Notes: generated from the sequence alone by a model not told the origin. Positions 11,031 to 24,718 are shown, counted from the stretch's first letter. The stretch: DNA of 64,000 bases from Branchiostoma floridae (GCF_000003815.2 NC_049991.1:20698549-20762548), one strand, 5' to 3'. A program made the numbers and translations.

Positions 11031-12540
11031 TATAGTTAGAAGTTGGCCGGCAGGGTTACCTTAGTCATTGAAATACGGTCTATTAAATGATTGAAAATCA
11101 AAGTCAAGAAAGTCTTCTTCTGTTTGCATGCGATCAGAACATCCAACCTAGTGCAGACCTTTGTTGAGGAATTGTCTTGAATAAAGATTGAAGAAGAAAG
11201 ACTGAAGAGGATTCGAGACCGTTTGTACTTGTAGGAAGGTCCTAAAATTAGTACAAATGTTTGAATTGGTTAACCAGTTACATACTAGCTTTACTTGATG
11301 ATGACGAAAGCGGTCCTCGTCGACTCGACGGACGAACAACAACAGCTTTACTTGTGATGGAAGGTAACCATGCATGTACTTGTGCCTCTGTGTACAGCCT
11401 TCAGTTAATGAAGAAACCTAGGAAACTGTCTAAACCATTACCATTTGTCGCAGCGAGCCGTTTGGATACTTAACCACCATTTTCCATCGCTTACTTAAAG
11501 TCACCTGTCGATTTCTCTAAATTTTCTAGGTTTACAGTCAGTTAGACTCGAGAGGAACACGTTTCCATTTCAAGCACAATCACGTATAGTACATCAATGA
11601 TCGTTACCTTAATATCTGTTTAAGTTAGTTACAGCTTTTAGCTTTTGTGTCTAGGAGATTCATGGACTGTCGCTGTTGACTTTAATTTGAACCTTGCGGA
11701 GTCACGATTCTGTCTTGACGACCCGACGTAAAGCGTAAGACGCCTTATTACTCTCATCAATCACCTTGAGGGTAATGTCTCGTTAATGCAGCGTCTTGTA
11801 ATGAGGTTTCGCGTCTTACATTTAATTCATTGCATACCTGCCTATATAGATGTACATTAAATTTAGATGTCTTTATTTGTAGTTCATGACAAGGAGTAAA
11901 CAGACTCTTCATTTTAGGATATCAAGGGAAGGCAGTGATATGGCGTTCTTGCCATGTCATTCAACGCTTTCCAATGTCAGTATTTCGTGTTGTTATGTTG
12001 TTTATACAGAAGGACATGGTAGTATTTTTCTTCACCGACTGAAGTCAAATACCCATCTTTACACCTGGGTGAAGTGGGGATGGTCGTGTTAAGTGCCTTT
12101 CGTTAGGACACGGCGAGTATGGAACATTTCGAACTCGAGACCTCTAGTTGTTATGTTATTACCTATGGTAATCACAGTTGAGAGCCATCGGGACTAGCAA
12201 CATTTCTGAAGGACATTTTTTGGTGCGTAATCGACGTAATGATGTGCAATCGATGTATCATGCGATGAAGGAAGCGAGGTCGTTACAGAAATACAATGAC
12301 TTATTTCTCTACAAGTTTATTCCTTTCGGATACATGCAGCTACAGCACTGTCACTCCCTGACTCCCTGATGAATCCTTGATTGTTGCACTTTTTCAATAC
12401 TTTGAATAAAGTATTCTTTGAATATAGAGCTTGCTTAAACTTTCTTTTTCCTCTTAATCATAATCGATGCGTACTTGCTGTGATACGATGCCAGGGATGG
12501 GGTGATAGCAGCAACTAGGTTGGGTACCGGTACAGAAAAT

Positions 12541-12595
12541 TCAGGTCCAGGTCCGGTTCAGGTCCAGAGGATCAGGTCCAGGTCCAGATTCAGTG
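12541..12595. repeat. 'ggtcca' minisatellite
   Basis: Imperfect hexamers caggtccaggtccgg / ttcaggtccagagg. A related short hairpin (aggtccgg ... ctggaccggtcc) lies at 12862-12890. Confidence 0.75.
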
Positions 12596-12940
12596 AGAAC
12601 TTGTCAATGGACAATACTTAAAACAATGGTCCATTTGCAACAAATTTATGTCTTGTGGAGTATTCGACTCCCGCTGGCGTTTTAATAGCCTACTGCCTCT
12701 GTACGATTGACTGTAAAACTTGGTGGAAATGACTATAGACTTTACTATACTTCGCTATTGTCATTTTCCTCGATCGCTATGCCCCGAAACGTGTGAATGC
12801 CTGATCATGTAATCTGTTCATTTTCCAATAGGTCCAACATCCGGTCATCCTAATTTTTTTAGGTCCGGTTTTTCTGGACCGGTCCAATAAGAAAAACGGT
12901 TTAGTACCCACCCAGAGCAGCAACACATTCGGTTGTTTAC

Positions 12941-13740
12941 GGCTCACGGAGTCACGTTCTACTTCTGACTCGGTAATGATAACTACCACAGCTCTGTCAC
13001 ACCTGGACTTGGTAATACTTAATTGTTGCACTTTTTCGATACTGATTGTTTATGATAAGGAACTTGCTTAAAATCAAAGTTTCTTTTGTGTGTGATTTGC
13101 AATTGATTTACTATTAATGATACGTACTTGCCAGCTGCGATACAATGATAGGGAAGGGGCCGTTACAGCAACAACGCATCCAGTTAACGGCTCATGGAGT
13201 CACGTTTTACTTCTGACTCGGTAAGGATAGCTACCACAGCTCTGTCACACCTGGACATGGTAATCCTTACTTGTTGCATTTTTTTTTCAATACTGATTGT
13301 GAAGAACTTGCTTAAAATCAAAGTTTCTTTTGTGTGTGATTTGCAATTGATTTACTATTAATGATACGTACTTGTCAGCTGTGATACAATGATAGGGAAG
13401 GGGTCGTTACAGCAACAACGCATCCAGTTGATAACGGCTCATGGAGTCACGTTTTACTTCTGACTCGGTAAGGATAGCTATCACAGCTCTGTCACACCTG
13501 GACATGGTAATCCTTAATTGTTGCATTTTTTTTCAATACTGATTGTGAAGAACTTGCAATTGCTTAAAATCAAAGTTCCTTTTGCGTGTGATTTGCAATT
13601 GATTTACTACTAATGATACGTCCTTAATGTGATACGATATCAGGGATGGGGTAATAACAGCATCACATCCAGTTGTTAACGGCTCACGGAGTCACGTTGT
13701 ACTTCTGTCTCAGTAATAACAACGACTAAAGCCCTGTCAG
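12941..13740. repeat. ~247-bp tandem repeat, about 3.3 copies
   Basis: 'ggctcayggagtcacgtt' recurs at 12941, 13189, 13436 and 13681 (periods 248, 247, 245). Each unit then has 'actcggta', 'gctctgtcacacctggac', 'aacttgcttaaaatcaaag' and 'tgatacgtacttg'. An older copy can be traced upstream at 12420-12500. Confidence 0.85.
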
Positions 13741-15797
13741 GCCCTGACTGCCAAGTCCTCGACCATAAACTAAAACAAACGAATTGGATGATATCACAGG
13801 ATCGGTGCCTGGTCATTGATCCTGCGGGTTTAACTGCTTCCTAATGGCGAGGATATCCGGAAATGGACATCCCCGCGCCAGTTAGACTCAATAAAACCCG
13901 CGAGGAACGCCGCTTCCGATGTGATGGGCGATTTTACTTCTGGCGGATGTCGTTAAACAGCGCCGTAATGGTTCCAACCAGCCCATAAACGTCAAGCTGT
14001 TTTATGTGATGCTGATCAGGGAGACGGATAGCACTATGGTAGGCAGTTGACTACGTATATTGAGTTGGTAGTTCTTTCGTTCTGTCGTGGAGACATTCCT
14101 ACTAGATCGCTTCAAACAACGCTTTAACAGCTAGACGTGCAAAGGGTAGGTGTGACGAGCTGTTAAGTGTAAAGAACCAGCTACTGTCGTGTCTAGTGTG
14201 TTACATTACAGATACAGCATCGAGGACTAATTATCTCGACTAATTTGCTACAAATCAAGCCAAGAAACAGAAGGAGTGGTGATATGCAGACGAAGATAAA
14301 TGGTGACATAGATTTCACTATTAGACACATGGAGGGATAAAAGACACAACCCCCTAACAGAAGGTTCATTTCTCTCATAGTCATAACGTTGTACAGCTAC
14401 AGATGCCCATGTAAACTAAGGTCTAAAATGCTCTGCAGGGAATGTCTAATCAGACTGACGGAGGTACCGCGTATTTCAAAGAGCTTAACAGTTGTTCAGA
14501 GTTTCTCATTGGAGGCACATTTATAGGGATGATGGAACGAAATCCGGCAGCAATCAAACCGAGAGCTGATTTGTCGGATGACATCAATCACTGTAGGGAG
14601 CAGATGAATCGCGAAAAGTGATAAACATGAAATAAAACCTTTTTATTGGAATTCTGAACTAATGAAAGCCATCTATAAGACCCTACACCAGGATCCAGTA
14701 ATGTTGACATGCAAATTGATAGACATATTCGTACACCCCTGTTTTCTTTTGGCAACAGTGTCATATATGTAGAAACGTTCAACATTTTTTTTCATTTGCT
14801 TTGCATAGAAGACTACTTCTGTGTAATTATTTTTATATGTCTATTTCATTTTTTCAAAAGCATCAAACCAAACCTACCGCCCTAGTTCTAGGCATTTCCT
14901 TCAGTGTTTGTAGGTCCAGCTCTATGCATACATAGGCGGACAACTACTCCGACTGTGGTGGCCACTTTTACATTCTCCAGACGCGGGTCTCCTCAAATGT
15001 TGGGCTTCTGACTTACACGTAAGAAACCCAGTCAGATAGTAAGTAAACTAGGCCTCATAACAACAGCTATCCGCTTGAGTAATCCATAGTTTGTGCTGAA
15101 GAATCGATCGCTACCAAGGGCCTATTGCCAACCCCCCACCCACCCAAGCGCCACCCGGCCACCCCTTACCATACACACACACCACCACATGATATACAAG
15201 ATGAGAAGTACCAAGAGGAGCTGAGGTGTCTTTACACAATTTAAAAAAAACAGCCATCACAGCCGCCGCCAACACCATTGGAACAGATATTTCCCTGTCT
15301 GGCAATGATTGTTCCATATATGCAAATCAACGTGAATGTGACAACAACAACAACAACGCTCTTGTGGTCTGGCCAGTACAAGCGTGATTCAGTCAGGCCA
15401 GTGCGGCGTGGCAATTCCCCATTGTAAATGACCAAGACAAGTCACGCTCTCCATTTCACCGTGAAGCTGTATGAAGTAGCTGACATTCAGTTGATGGTTA
15501 TCGCCAAAGCGGGCCCTAATGGACACGTGACGCGTCTCCTAACCGAACCCCGGGCTTAAACCGTGCCTCATCTCATGCAAATAAAACGCGGAAGTAGCCA
15601 TCAAGGAAATGTCATGGAGGTCACAATGAAGGGCAAGCAATGCTTCCGCACCGTTGGGCCTTCTCCTTATGAAAACTCTGTCTCATCTTAATGATAGAAC
15701 ATACAGAGACTAGACTAATACTCTCAAACCTTTAAGAGTTACGTACTACCAAACCTACAAATGGTCGAATTTACAGATTATTTTCTTCATTTGGGAA
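13741..15797. other. No gene recognised
   Basis: Open frames here are short and lack recognisable domains. The only notable local feature is a small CAA repeat near 15343-15358. The block 13850-13980 is relatively CpG-rich. Confidence 0.5.
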
Positions 15798-15984
15798 TAG
15801 GTTACATTTCCAAACCGGGACCCGGTCGGAATGTTTTAAGAAACGAAAAATATATACATAGAAACTACACAACATCATGCCGATTAATCTTATTTTAAAA
15901 TGTTGTGTGTTTCGATGTCTTTTATATCATTTATGTCGATGCCGAAAGCTGCCCGGCCGGGACCTGGTTTGGAAATATTACCTA
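15798..15984. mobile_element. MITE family D, copy 1
   Basis: The ends are 'taggttacatttccaaaccg' and 'ctggtttggaaatattacct', each with a gggacccggtc / ggccgggacc inner block. The interior is A/T-rich and holds no ORF. Confidence 0.75.
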
Positions 15985-16311
15985 AGTCTAACCCAAGTAT
16001 TACATAGCCACCTGGCTATTATAGCCATTTTCCCAGTTCCTTGAGTGGTCGCTGTAGAGAGGAAGGACTGTATGTTGAGTTTCTTGGCTTCACTACTGTA
16101 TATTACATGTCTATGCTTGTACAAAATATATTCCTCTATTTCGTACACTTAAGTTCTGTAGAAACTAAATCATATGTAGTAAATGAAACTAGTAGACAAA
16201 ATATTGTTATTTTATCTTCATCATGATAGAAAAGCGAGGAAAAGTTGATTTTATATCGTAAACGTTTTATCTTGAATCTGTGAAATGTGTTTCTTCAACA
16301 TGTCTTATTGT

Positions 16312-16366
16312 GACCTGTATTTAGCCTGGTCTGCCAAAAATGTGCAATAAAGGTCTTCATTCAATT
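16312..16366 (+). mobile_element. LINE 3'-end fragment
   Basis: 'tgacctgtatttagcctgg', 'gccaaaaatgtgcaataaag' and 'gtcttcattcaatt' match the 3' tail of the LINE at 58362-59572 (minus strand), including the CATT-type end. Confidence 0.65.
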
Positions 16367-16615
16367 AGAGGAAGCCCACTTTGCAAGTACGGATTTGACA
16401 TCTTCAGAGGTTCCTTGTGATGTCAATGCGTTGGTTTAGAAGAGAGATCCATTAGATCCTTTCGCCGGCGTACCAACAGTACGCAAGTTAAGTCCTGGCT
16501 AGATGAAGACGCCCTTGAATAAGTGAAACGCATTTGGCAAAGCCAAAGGGGTAATAGGCGTGCTGTGTGCGCGCACACGTGTCTACATCTCCAGGAGCTG
16601 AGATGAGGTTCTAAT

Positions 16616-16851
16616 CTAAGGCCCCCTTTCCACTAGACGGTGATCGCGCTGCGCTCTCACTGCGACCTACAACGGATGTGTGTATCCTTCGTTTTCAAGC
16701 TGGATGTACACATTAAACTAAATGTAAAAGTGTGAATGAAGAGACCCAAAAAAAACACGCAAAACATAAAAAAATTCTATACTATTCGTTAAGCCGTCTG
16801 TCAAATTCTAGGTCGCAGAGAGAGCGCCGCGAGAACGCCGTCCTAGGGGAG
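16616..16851. mobile_element. MITE family A, copy 2
   Basis: The left end is GCCCCCTTTCCACTAGACGG and the right end gagaacgccgtcctagggga, with the same internal blocks as the copy at 2913. A 13-bp direct repeat, gatgaggttctaa, flanks it, which is longer than the TTA seen at the other copies. Confidence 0.75.
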
Positions 16852-17035
16852 ATGAGGTTCTAAAGACGCCCAAACAAATTTCTTTCCTGTCGATTTGGCG
16901 CGCCCGGAGAGAATCCCCGCTGAAGGTCGTGAGAGGAATAAGGAGTAATCGAGTTTACCGCCACATTACCGGGCTGCTGGCGGGGAAGGGCACCTTCAGG
17001 CAGGGGATTACCCGCGGGTTTAGGGGGGGGGGGGG

Positions 17036-18126
17036 CTGACGGGGTTTGTGTTCTTTCTGAGAGCATCCGGAACTTAAGACACTTGGGTAGATTATTAGTC
17101 ATGGAAACAACTTAAGGAGGACGCGGAAGCCATAATACATTCTAATAAGAAATATGGGCCATAACACATTTAGATAAGACGAGGTTTATATTCCTTCGGC
17201 GGGGAACTCAAGACATTCGGTAAATCAGTAGTCAAATCAACGACTAGATTAGGACGCTGTCAAAGCCATCACACTTAGTTATTTTAGAAGAAAATGCACA
17301 CTTAGACAACATTTATTTCGTCTAACGAGAAATGCTTACAAGCATGAACTGGTCTGAGCATTCAGGTCATTGAAACAGGAAATCAGTAGTGAAAGCAAAA
17401 ACTAATTTAGTCTTGCTTTTCGATATTGGAATTGGCACGTCTGATCACCTATCAGTTCCTTGCGGACAGGGTTAACAAACATTCAGAGTGGACTTCAAGG
17501 CATTGCCGTGTCGTTGATGATGACGATGACCATACTTTGAGCATACTATAAAAACCCACCACACTTATCCGACCGATGATTAGACTGTGTATGTGTACGC
17601 CTGATTTGCAACGGACAAACGCCCATCAGTTCCAAATATAGGTAGGATTTGGAAACATCTAAAAGGGGACTTCAAGGCATTGCTGCGTTATCAGTGATGA
17701 CCATGCCTTGACCATGTCATAAAACCGTCTAGCCGTGCCGATAAAAGTTTGTTTGAACCTTTATTTATTCATGGGAAGCTCAAATCAGCCTACAGGCTAC
17801 TTTCCAAGGTAGCACAGGTAGGATCGGATCCACAGTTGCCAGAAAGAGATTGTGCTATTTCAAATAATACTAGGATGATCTTCAGAGAAAGCTGTGCCCG
17901 TGAGCTAAATATGAATGAGAATTAAAGGATGCTTCCTATCGGTCCGCATCGATACCTGTCTGCCCCGTTGATTGTGATTTATCTTGTATCGGATTCCGTT
18001 ATTCTGATTCTCGCGCGAGTTCATTAACACTTCGCACCGTGTTGCAGGGGTTATTTGGGGCGATAAAAGACAGCGTCTTGTGCGGATCGTATCTGACACC
18101 GCTGCCATTAACGCTGTCGTGTTGGT
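17036..18126. other. No gene recognised; LINE-tail-like fragment at ~17755-17830
   Basis: 'cctttatttattcatgggaa' and 'gctcaaatcagcctacaggc' (minus strand) resemble the tails at 21190-21262 (plus) and 56640-56685 (minus), which share the 'gcctgttggctgatgtgagc' type block. The two segments near 17480-17530 and 17660-17710 are a diverged duplication ('gacttcaaggcattgc', 'gatgacgatgaccat'). Confidence 0.45.
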
Positions 18127-18275
18127 TTAGGGCTGCGTCACATTTTCAAACCGATGATGATATAAAAGATACCAAACTACACAAGACGTCGTGGCATTAT
18201 TTTCATATTTTTACGTAAGTATTTCTATCATTCGTTTCTACAAACCCCCCGGTTTGGAAATGTGACGTTAACCTT
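18127..18275. mobile_element. MITE family D, divergent copy
   Basis: 'ctgcgtcacattttcaaacc' at the left and 'ccggtttggaaatgtgacgt' at the right are inverted. The inner sequence is shorter than in the copies at 15798 and 38563. Confidence 0.55.
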
Positions 18276-19195
18276 ACAGGAACTCAGCATCAGTTGACTT
18301 CGGCATCCCCTAACGTGTGTAAAACCCCTGCAGGAATACCTTATGGTGCACCTACTTGGTGTTTTATATTCTTCTCGTTACACAGTCTTCAATGCGGTAG
18401 CATTTTCCAACAGTATCTCTCTGTTCCTGTTACGGTACTACTTGTTTGGCTACAAGGCGCACTGATCAATCTCTGATTTCATATTATAGTATTACTTTAC
18501 ATGTTTCATTGATGATTTTATTTATGCTATATTTATGTACATCAAGTTGTATTATGCATATAATAGGTACTTTAAACTGTTAATTTTTGTTTGTTATGTG
18601 CAGACACTAGCAAGACTGAGTAGTTATCGATATTGTCTCCATCTCGATTTATTTGGTAAAGCCTAATAAAGAAATGAATGATATGCGATGGAATGAAAGT
18701 TAAGACCTTGAACCACTGCAATGTGATGCTTATCAACGTCTCCTTCAGTGCAGACCTTAAAAGCAATTTCTCGCAGATACCAAGATGCAGAGGACTCGGC
18801 TTTGCTGATTGGCTGAACTGGAGATCACGTGCTAACGACGTCACGCCACCGTTCGCGATTTGCCAGAGCCTGTCTCTCGTCTCACCGTCCAGTGCCCCAA
18901 GTTCCTCAAGAGTGAAGATCATGGAGTGAGCACCAAGACTGGCGACAAGGTACTCCTTAACATATAATCAAGTACACTGTATTCATATGATGTTGCGCCT
19001 TACTTATCTAGCCTTAATATACTTAGAGACTACCTCTGATACTCTAAGGAAGTGAATGAAAAGCTATACCTATGTCTAAGTTAGGTGTAGCCTTTGGATG
19101 CTTTTCATGCTTTAAACATCGAGTTACGCAGAAGCTGTTTGTGTTTCCTAGTGAGGATGTTTTTGTGCAGTGGTATCATGTATTCTTAGGGCGCG

Positions 19196-19429
19196 GTCAC
19201 ATTGGCCGGGGGGGGGGGGGGTTTGAGGCGATCGCCGTACAGTTTTGGTGCTATAAGGTTTTCAAGCAGGTTGCGAAAGAACCAACCACCTACATGGATC
19301 CGAAACAGCTTTTGGTGTACTACCAGGGCAGTTGCACTTTGCTGGAGACGTACGTTTTAGTCCTCCAGAAGAATGCCCAAAGTTGGCGATCGTACGATGA
19401 TCGCACGACCCATGTCGCCACTCCCTTAT
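19196..19429. mobile_element. MITE family C, copy 1, interrupted by poly-G
   Basis: The left end is 'ttagggcgcggtcacattgg' and the right end 'gatcgcacgacccatgtcgc' through 'ctccctta'. Internal markers are 'acatggatccgaaacagc' and 'agacgtacgttttagtcctc'. A 14-G run (19208-19221) lies just inside the left end. Confidence 0.7.
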
Positions 19430-19724
19430 TTGCTATGGCAAAGGTAAAGATAAATGTCAAACAGTCGTCGTGGAAGCTATAAGGGGCCAAGAGAATTGGT
19501 TTTCCCATATCTGAGAGTGAACCGCGGATTTAACGGCCACTCCACGGCTCGTTAGGCAACTGTATTTTTTCTTGTTTTCTTAATTGTGTACTTCCATTGC
19601 TTCTACCACTCTGTCTTCCTTTATGCGAGCTTTTGTATCCTTACGTAGAAACGTTTAATTTTCAAAGTTGCTAAAAAATAGAGTGATCAAACAGTTTCAT
19701 ACCAAATTCCCGCTTCCTGGTTCA

Positions 19725-20110
19725 AGGCGCTGAAAATTATTCTGAGATGTTAGGCTATACTTATTGGTCTTTTCTGAATTGTGAATATCTTTTATAGCAC
19801 ACAGTGCATGTAAAAAATGCTAATACCTATCTGCTCTTTTTTCGTTGTGGATCCATTGCGTCTGATATATAGTAAGCCCCGTTATGATGTAAAAGAAAAG
19901 AAACTATGAATTCTACTGAAAATCATTTTGAGATATAAGCTATGCACCTTGTTTTTTGTTCCGACTTGACGCATTTCTGCTATGGAGGCCTTAGCTCACA
20001 GCGAGCCTGACGCATGTAGAAAATGCTAAGTCCTATCATTTCCTTTTCGCTGTGGATCCATTGCGTCAGAGTAAGCCCCGCTATGATGTTAAAGAAAAGA
20101 ACCTATAAAT
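19725..20110. repeat. ~204-bp tandem duplication
   Basis: 'gtggatccattgcgtc' occurs at 19848 and 20052, each followed by 'agtaagccccg' and 'taaagaaaagaa' and preceded by 'aaaatgctaa'. Confidence 0.75.
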
Positions 20111-20336
20111 TTAGGCCAAGAAATTTGACCGTGAGGCGCTAGTTCAGCCCACAACGGCCAGGCCCCATTACGTCTGCTTTTGAACCAGACTAGAAGTAAC
20201 GAATACATCACCACAGTCCTGCACTCAGTGCGGTTGTCTCGCGTAGATATACCGGTCCATTGGGGACCGCCGTGGCGAGAGAGGGGGGCGACCCCGGCTT
20301 TTAAAGGCGGTGACACAGCCTTCTCGGTTACTATTA

Positions 20337-20577
20337 ATGCCCCCTATCCACTAGACTGCGATCGCACTGCGCTCTCACTGCGAGCTAAACAGGATATGTG
20401 TATCCTTCGCTTTTACATTGGGTATATCATACAATACGTAAAAGTGTGACTAAGAAGACAACAAAACACACAAAGTGTAAAAAGATTCGTTTCTTTTCTA
20501 TAGAATGCGTTGAGCGATATGTCAAGTTTTATGCCACAGAGAGAGCGCGGCGAGAGCGCCGTCATAGTTTAAAGGGG
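20337..20577. mobile_element. MITE family A, copy 3
   Basis: The ends are gccccctatccactagactg and gagcgccgtcatagtttaaa, and the middle (tgtgtatccttcg, acaaaacacacaaagtgtaa) matches copy 1. Confidence 0.75.
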
Positions 20578-20746
20578 TATAAGGAATGGTTATAGCCTTC
20601 ACTATAACCATATTGCTCTGGGATACTAATAAATATAGGTCCCTTTGGGAACGCCATGGCAACCTTGGTTGTCCCGAGTGTCGATGGAAGTTTGTGGTGC
20701 CGTTTATCACAACAGTGGCGCGCAAAGCCGTTACGTTGCCACGTCT

Positions 20747-21262
20747 GTGGGACCGCATAGCGCAGCGGGACCGTGCTCGGCCCGTGACCGAGAGGTTTCG
20801 GGTTCGAATCCGGCTGCCATGCTACCGATCTTGTGCCCTTGGGAAAGGCACTTTACACGACTTTCCTCACTCAGGTAAAAATGCTTCGGCTAGGGCCGTC
20901 CTTCGGATAGGACGTAAAATGGAGGTCCCGTGTCTGGGTAGAGCCATACCCCAGGCACGTTAAGAAACCCACACGTGCGATGGTGCGATGTGCGATGGTG
21001 CAAAATCCTTCCGTCTAGAATTGGTGATTCTCTACAAATCACCCGGATTCCAGGAAGAATAGTGACATATCTATCACTAATGGAGATCTGTATAACCAAT
21101 CCAAACCAGACAGAACGTCCTGGTCTTTCATTGGCAATGATGTCTTTCGTAACGTAAGTGTAGCTTGCACCTACAAAGGGCTATTGCACTACATTACACT
21201 GTTACTTCAGCCTGTTGGCTGATGTGAGCTACCCATGATTAAACAATGGTTCAAAAAAAAAA
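20747..21262 (+). mobile_element. tRNA-derived SINE
   Basis: The head has a tRNA-like A box (tagcgcagcgg) and a perfect B box (ggttcgaatcc at ~20798-20808), followed by 'cttgggaaaggcactttaca' and 'ctcactcaggtaaaaatg'. A body block 'gtcccgtgtctggg...agagccatacc' follows, and the element ends near an A-rich tract at 21253-21262. It is not a functional tRNA because it lacks a proper acceptor stem. Confidence 0.7.
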
Positions 21263-23783
21263 TAAAACAGAGTTTGCACCTATAGTTTACAAGATTGTTT
21301 CATCATAGCTAGAATGAAACGGTGCGGTCACATTAATCATATGTTGTGGTACGATTTTGATGCCTTTCTACTAGCAGCCTATGGATCCTCATAAGGACTT
21401 AAATGTATACGTACGTGTGAAACCGGCTTAAGATTGTATGTTTGTTGTACAAGACACATGCACGACTGTCGCACGACGTACGTAATCGAGCCCAAATATT
21501 GCACTTACTATATATGCCTGTTTTTAGGATTGCAATATCCTCACACCAGTGCGGCCTATTGACAAATGCCTCCCGCATGTAACAGTGATTTGTGGCGCCG
21601 CAATTTTTATTGCTAGGTCCGGACCTGCCCTTGAGCCTTTACAGATAACGCATTTTCTTGGGAGAAGGTTGGGGGCGCGTCTCGACTTATTCATCACTGA
21701 CAAGCTCCGTCCTTTAGGCACAATTTTCCACTATACGGCAACCACTGAACGACCCATTGAAATCTTTGAAAGCTTAAGTTTACTACTTCGCAGATTTGAA
21801 ACAGCAAAGACTAAATTATGATTGTATTTACATACTTGTGCACATCTTACGGGAGAACTACTCTAAAACTTAGAACCAGTTAAAAAGAATTTGTTAAAAC
21901 CCTGCTAAAATATGACAGCATGTAAAATTTGAAAATTGAAAAAAAATGGATTTGACCAACTATAAAATCTTTTATTGATATGTATACCAAAAGTAATTTT
22001 AAGTATTTTCAAGGTGTTAAAGCCAGGAAAATTTGCAAAATGTTTTTGAACATACTTATGAAATTCGTTGGGTTATCTGGGAAAATCTTCAATCACTCAT
22101 TAGTCGCCTTGGAAATGGGGTGTAAGCCGGAACACTGGCGTACAGCACTGTAGAATTACACAACCTATGATGAGTGAAGGACAAAACTGCAGAAATGATC
22201 TATGGCACTACCGATTTCTCCCCTTTGCTCAGAAGGAGCCCCTCCCTGAAGTATTTACTTATAACGTCTTTACGTAGGCGAAGGTCGGGCGAACGTCTTA
22301 GGGAATTTGTCACTGCCAACTTCAGTAGCTACGGTTTGAAGGCCTTAAAGAGTGGTGACTGGGACGTTTTAGGGGTGTATTTAGTGTTATGAGAGAAGAG
22401 AGTAGCATACTGTGGGTGTTGATTAAAGCTTGCCATCGTAGAATATCGTTGCGGTTTTTTCCAGACAACAGTAATGCAGCCTCCTAGTATCATGGATGGT
22501 GTAAAGCTGTGCACATTTTGTAGAAAAGGCCTTTTTCTGAATGCGTTCCTGGCACGGTTTGAGACACGACACTGGAAACTATTCAACCATCCGTTTGTTT
22601 TCTCTCTGCAAAAAAAGACGTGCAACGATTTAAAAACACACATAAACATGAGGCTTACATAGCCTACAAAATAAACTACAGAGTTATAAATACACCATGG
22701 AATAGATAGACAAACCATAGACAAAGAAATTTGTGACATGTCGGCACCAGAGGCGTGAGTTCCAGCCTCCGGGGGACCCGATACCCTTAAGACTCACCTG
22801 TCCACGGGCGTAATCCACACCCCCATGCCCCGCGGCAACGCTCTTGTCTAAAGTAGATTTATGATTGTCCCAGACTCGCGGCTCCATCCCGAAACTCCCA
22901 GTGCCCCTGTGGGACTCACTGGTGGCAGGCAGTGTTACCTTACGTTAATAAAACACGTTACGTACCTGATTCTTAGGCGCGACCGGCGTAAGTTGCAGCA
23001 ATAACCTCTATGATCTCAAGGCTACAAAAACAAATTAATGGCGACACTGTATGCAGGGCTCCAACGTGAAGCATCCAGTGTCCGCTTGCGACATTGTAAG
23101 TCTAAACAAGGCGACCTGCCACGGATTTGACTTTATTTCAGTTAATTGCACTATAACTTTCTTCATTCTCGTTTTTTTTAAAAAACTTCTATCGTCTCAA
23201 GGCTACGCGTTTTGTGGACAAAAATCTTAATATGAGACTGCATACAGGGATCTGACGTGTTTTTGTACCTTCAGCACACCAGCCTTCAGGATGAAAATAT
23301 TTTAGCTATCTTTTGCGATGGCAACTTGAAGCATCTGCTTTGGCCATTGTAATTTTAATTGCACACACGGCGTTACCTCTTATCAAGGCTTTTGTGGTTT
23401 CGACGTTTTGATTTTACACTTTTTCGCTGTTATCAGTCTGTCTATGTACATATTTGCTTAGTTACTATAATTGAATATTTTATTTAGACGTGGCCATGTG
23501 TGAAGTCGTAGTCTCCAAATGGCATCTCTTTCCGTAATAAAGGACATCAATACCTACATAAATGGCACCTAAGGCTTTTTTAGTTTCACACAGTCTGCTC
23601 ATATCCTGTGATAAACGTGCCGGAACGACCTGTCACGGAGGGAGTTTATTACCACAGTTAGTAGTCTCAGGATTATGCTTCGCCGTGTGCGAAATACTTC
23701 TCTGAGTTTTACGTGTTAAGTACATGGTGTATATAGACGTCATGCGTGTCTGTGCCTGGCCTTCGTAATGCTTTATTACATTT
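21263..23783. other. No gene recognised
   Basis: Two weakly similar blocks (21640-21700 and 22240-22320, sharing 'tttac..ataacg' and 'gtcactg') suggest an old duplication. 23040-23400 also contains a loosely duplicated segment ('gaagcatc', 'cattgtaa'). Neither encodes a recognisable product. Confidence 0.4.
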
Positions 23784-24121
23784 AGGTCAGATTGATTTGA
23801 TTATATGGATGACATCCTCGGATATTTCAAAACCTGATGCGAGCTTGCGAATAAAAACAGTCAGAAAACTTAAAGAAATGAGTGAAGACACGGGGTATAG
23901 TGTACCGAACAATAGATTCTTCATTTTTGATCTTTTATATCTGCTTTGACTATGTAATGTTCCATGACAATAGTATGCGTTTTCCGATATTCATTTTTGC
24001 ATTTGCTTATTTTAAAACTGTTTTGAACGATTTAGAGAATGGTTGAAACCTTTTTATTTTATTTTCAGAAAATTGATGCGCGCACGGATGTCATCCATAT
24101 AATCAAATCAACATGGCCCTA
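23784..24121. mobile_element. MITE family B, copy 2
   Basis: The left end is 'gattgatttgattatatgg' with 'atgacatcc'. The right end is 'ggatgtcatccatataatc' through 'aacatggcccta'. These are near-perfect terminal inverted repeats of the same family as 9188 and 25227. Confidence 0.7.
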
Positions 24122-24718
24122 TATTTACTACAGTTTCGCCCACGACTCTCCTGTTGCAGACGACTAGAGGTTCAAGTTATAATTGGATGAATGCCAACTC
24201 TTGGTCATACCCTGGAAGTAATTTTCGGCTGTGCTGTAAATTATCCCAAGTAGCTGGCAAGAAAACGACATTGTAAAAAAAATCAGTGGCCGGGGTCACT
24301 CGGAGTGTCAAAGAGGTTAGGGATGTGTCGTCGTTCAATCATTTAAGTGGGATACAAAGGAGAAAGAAAAGAAAAGATGAAAGAAGAAAAGAAAAAAAGT
24401 AGAAAGGAAAAATGTAATTATTTTTAGAGTGTACGTAGTACAAACTAAGGTGAACCTGATTAGCAGACAAGGGTATTGATAAAGCATAACTGTAACATAA
24501 AATCTCCGTCCCTTGCATGTAACGGCATAAAACAAATCATTAACTTTGAATTCAAATCCGAAAAATCGAATAAATCTTCACTTTTGTGAGTCCAGTCTTT
24601 CAAAATTTTTGGTGATAAATACGTCCAAATGTATCCGTCTTGTGTGTTCAAGTTAATGCACTGTTTTGCAATGACTTAAACTTGGATGAGAATGCTAATC
24701 ATGCAATGTTGTCGCTGC

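Noticed and set aside
20760-20835. tRNA gene
   Set aside because: The A and B boxes are good, but the acceptor stem does not pair, and downstream sequence matches other SINE copies in the window.
21549-22392. Two short frames with weakly similar products
   Set aside because: The similarity follows from an old DNA-level duplication, and frames are broken between; it is more likely a decayed repeat than a gene pair.
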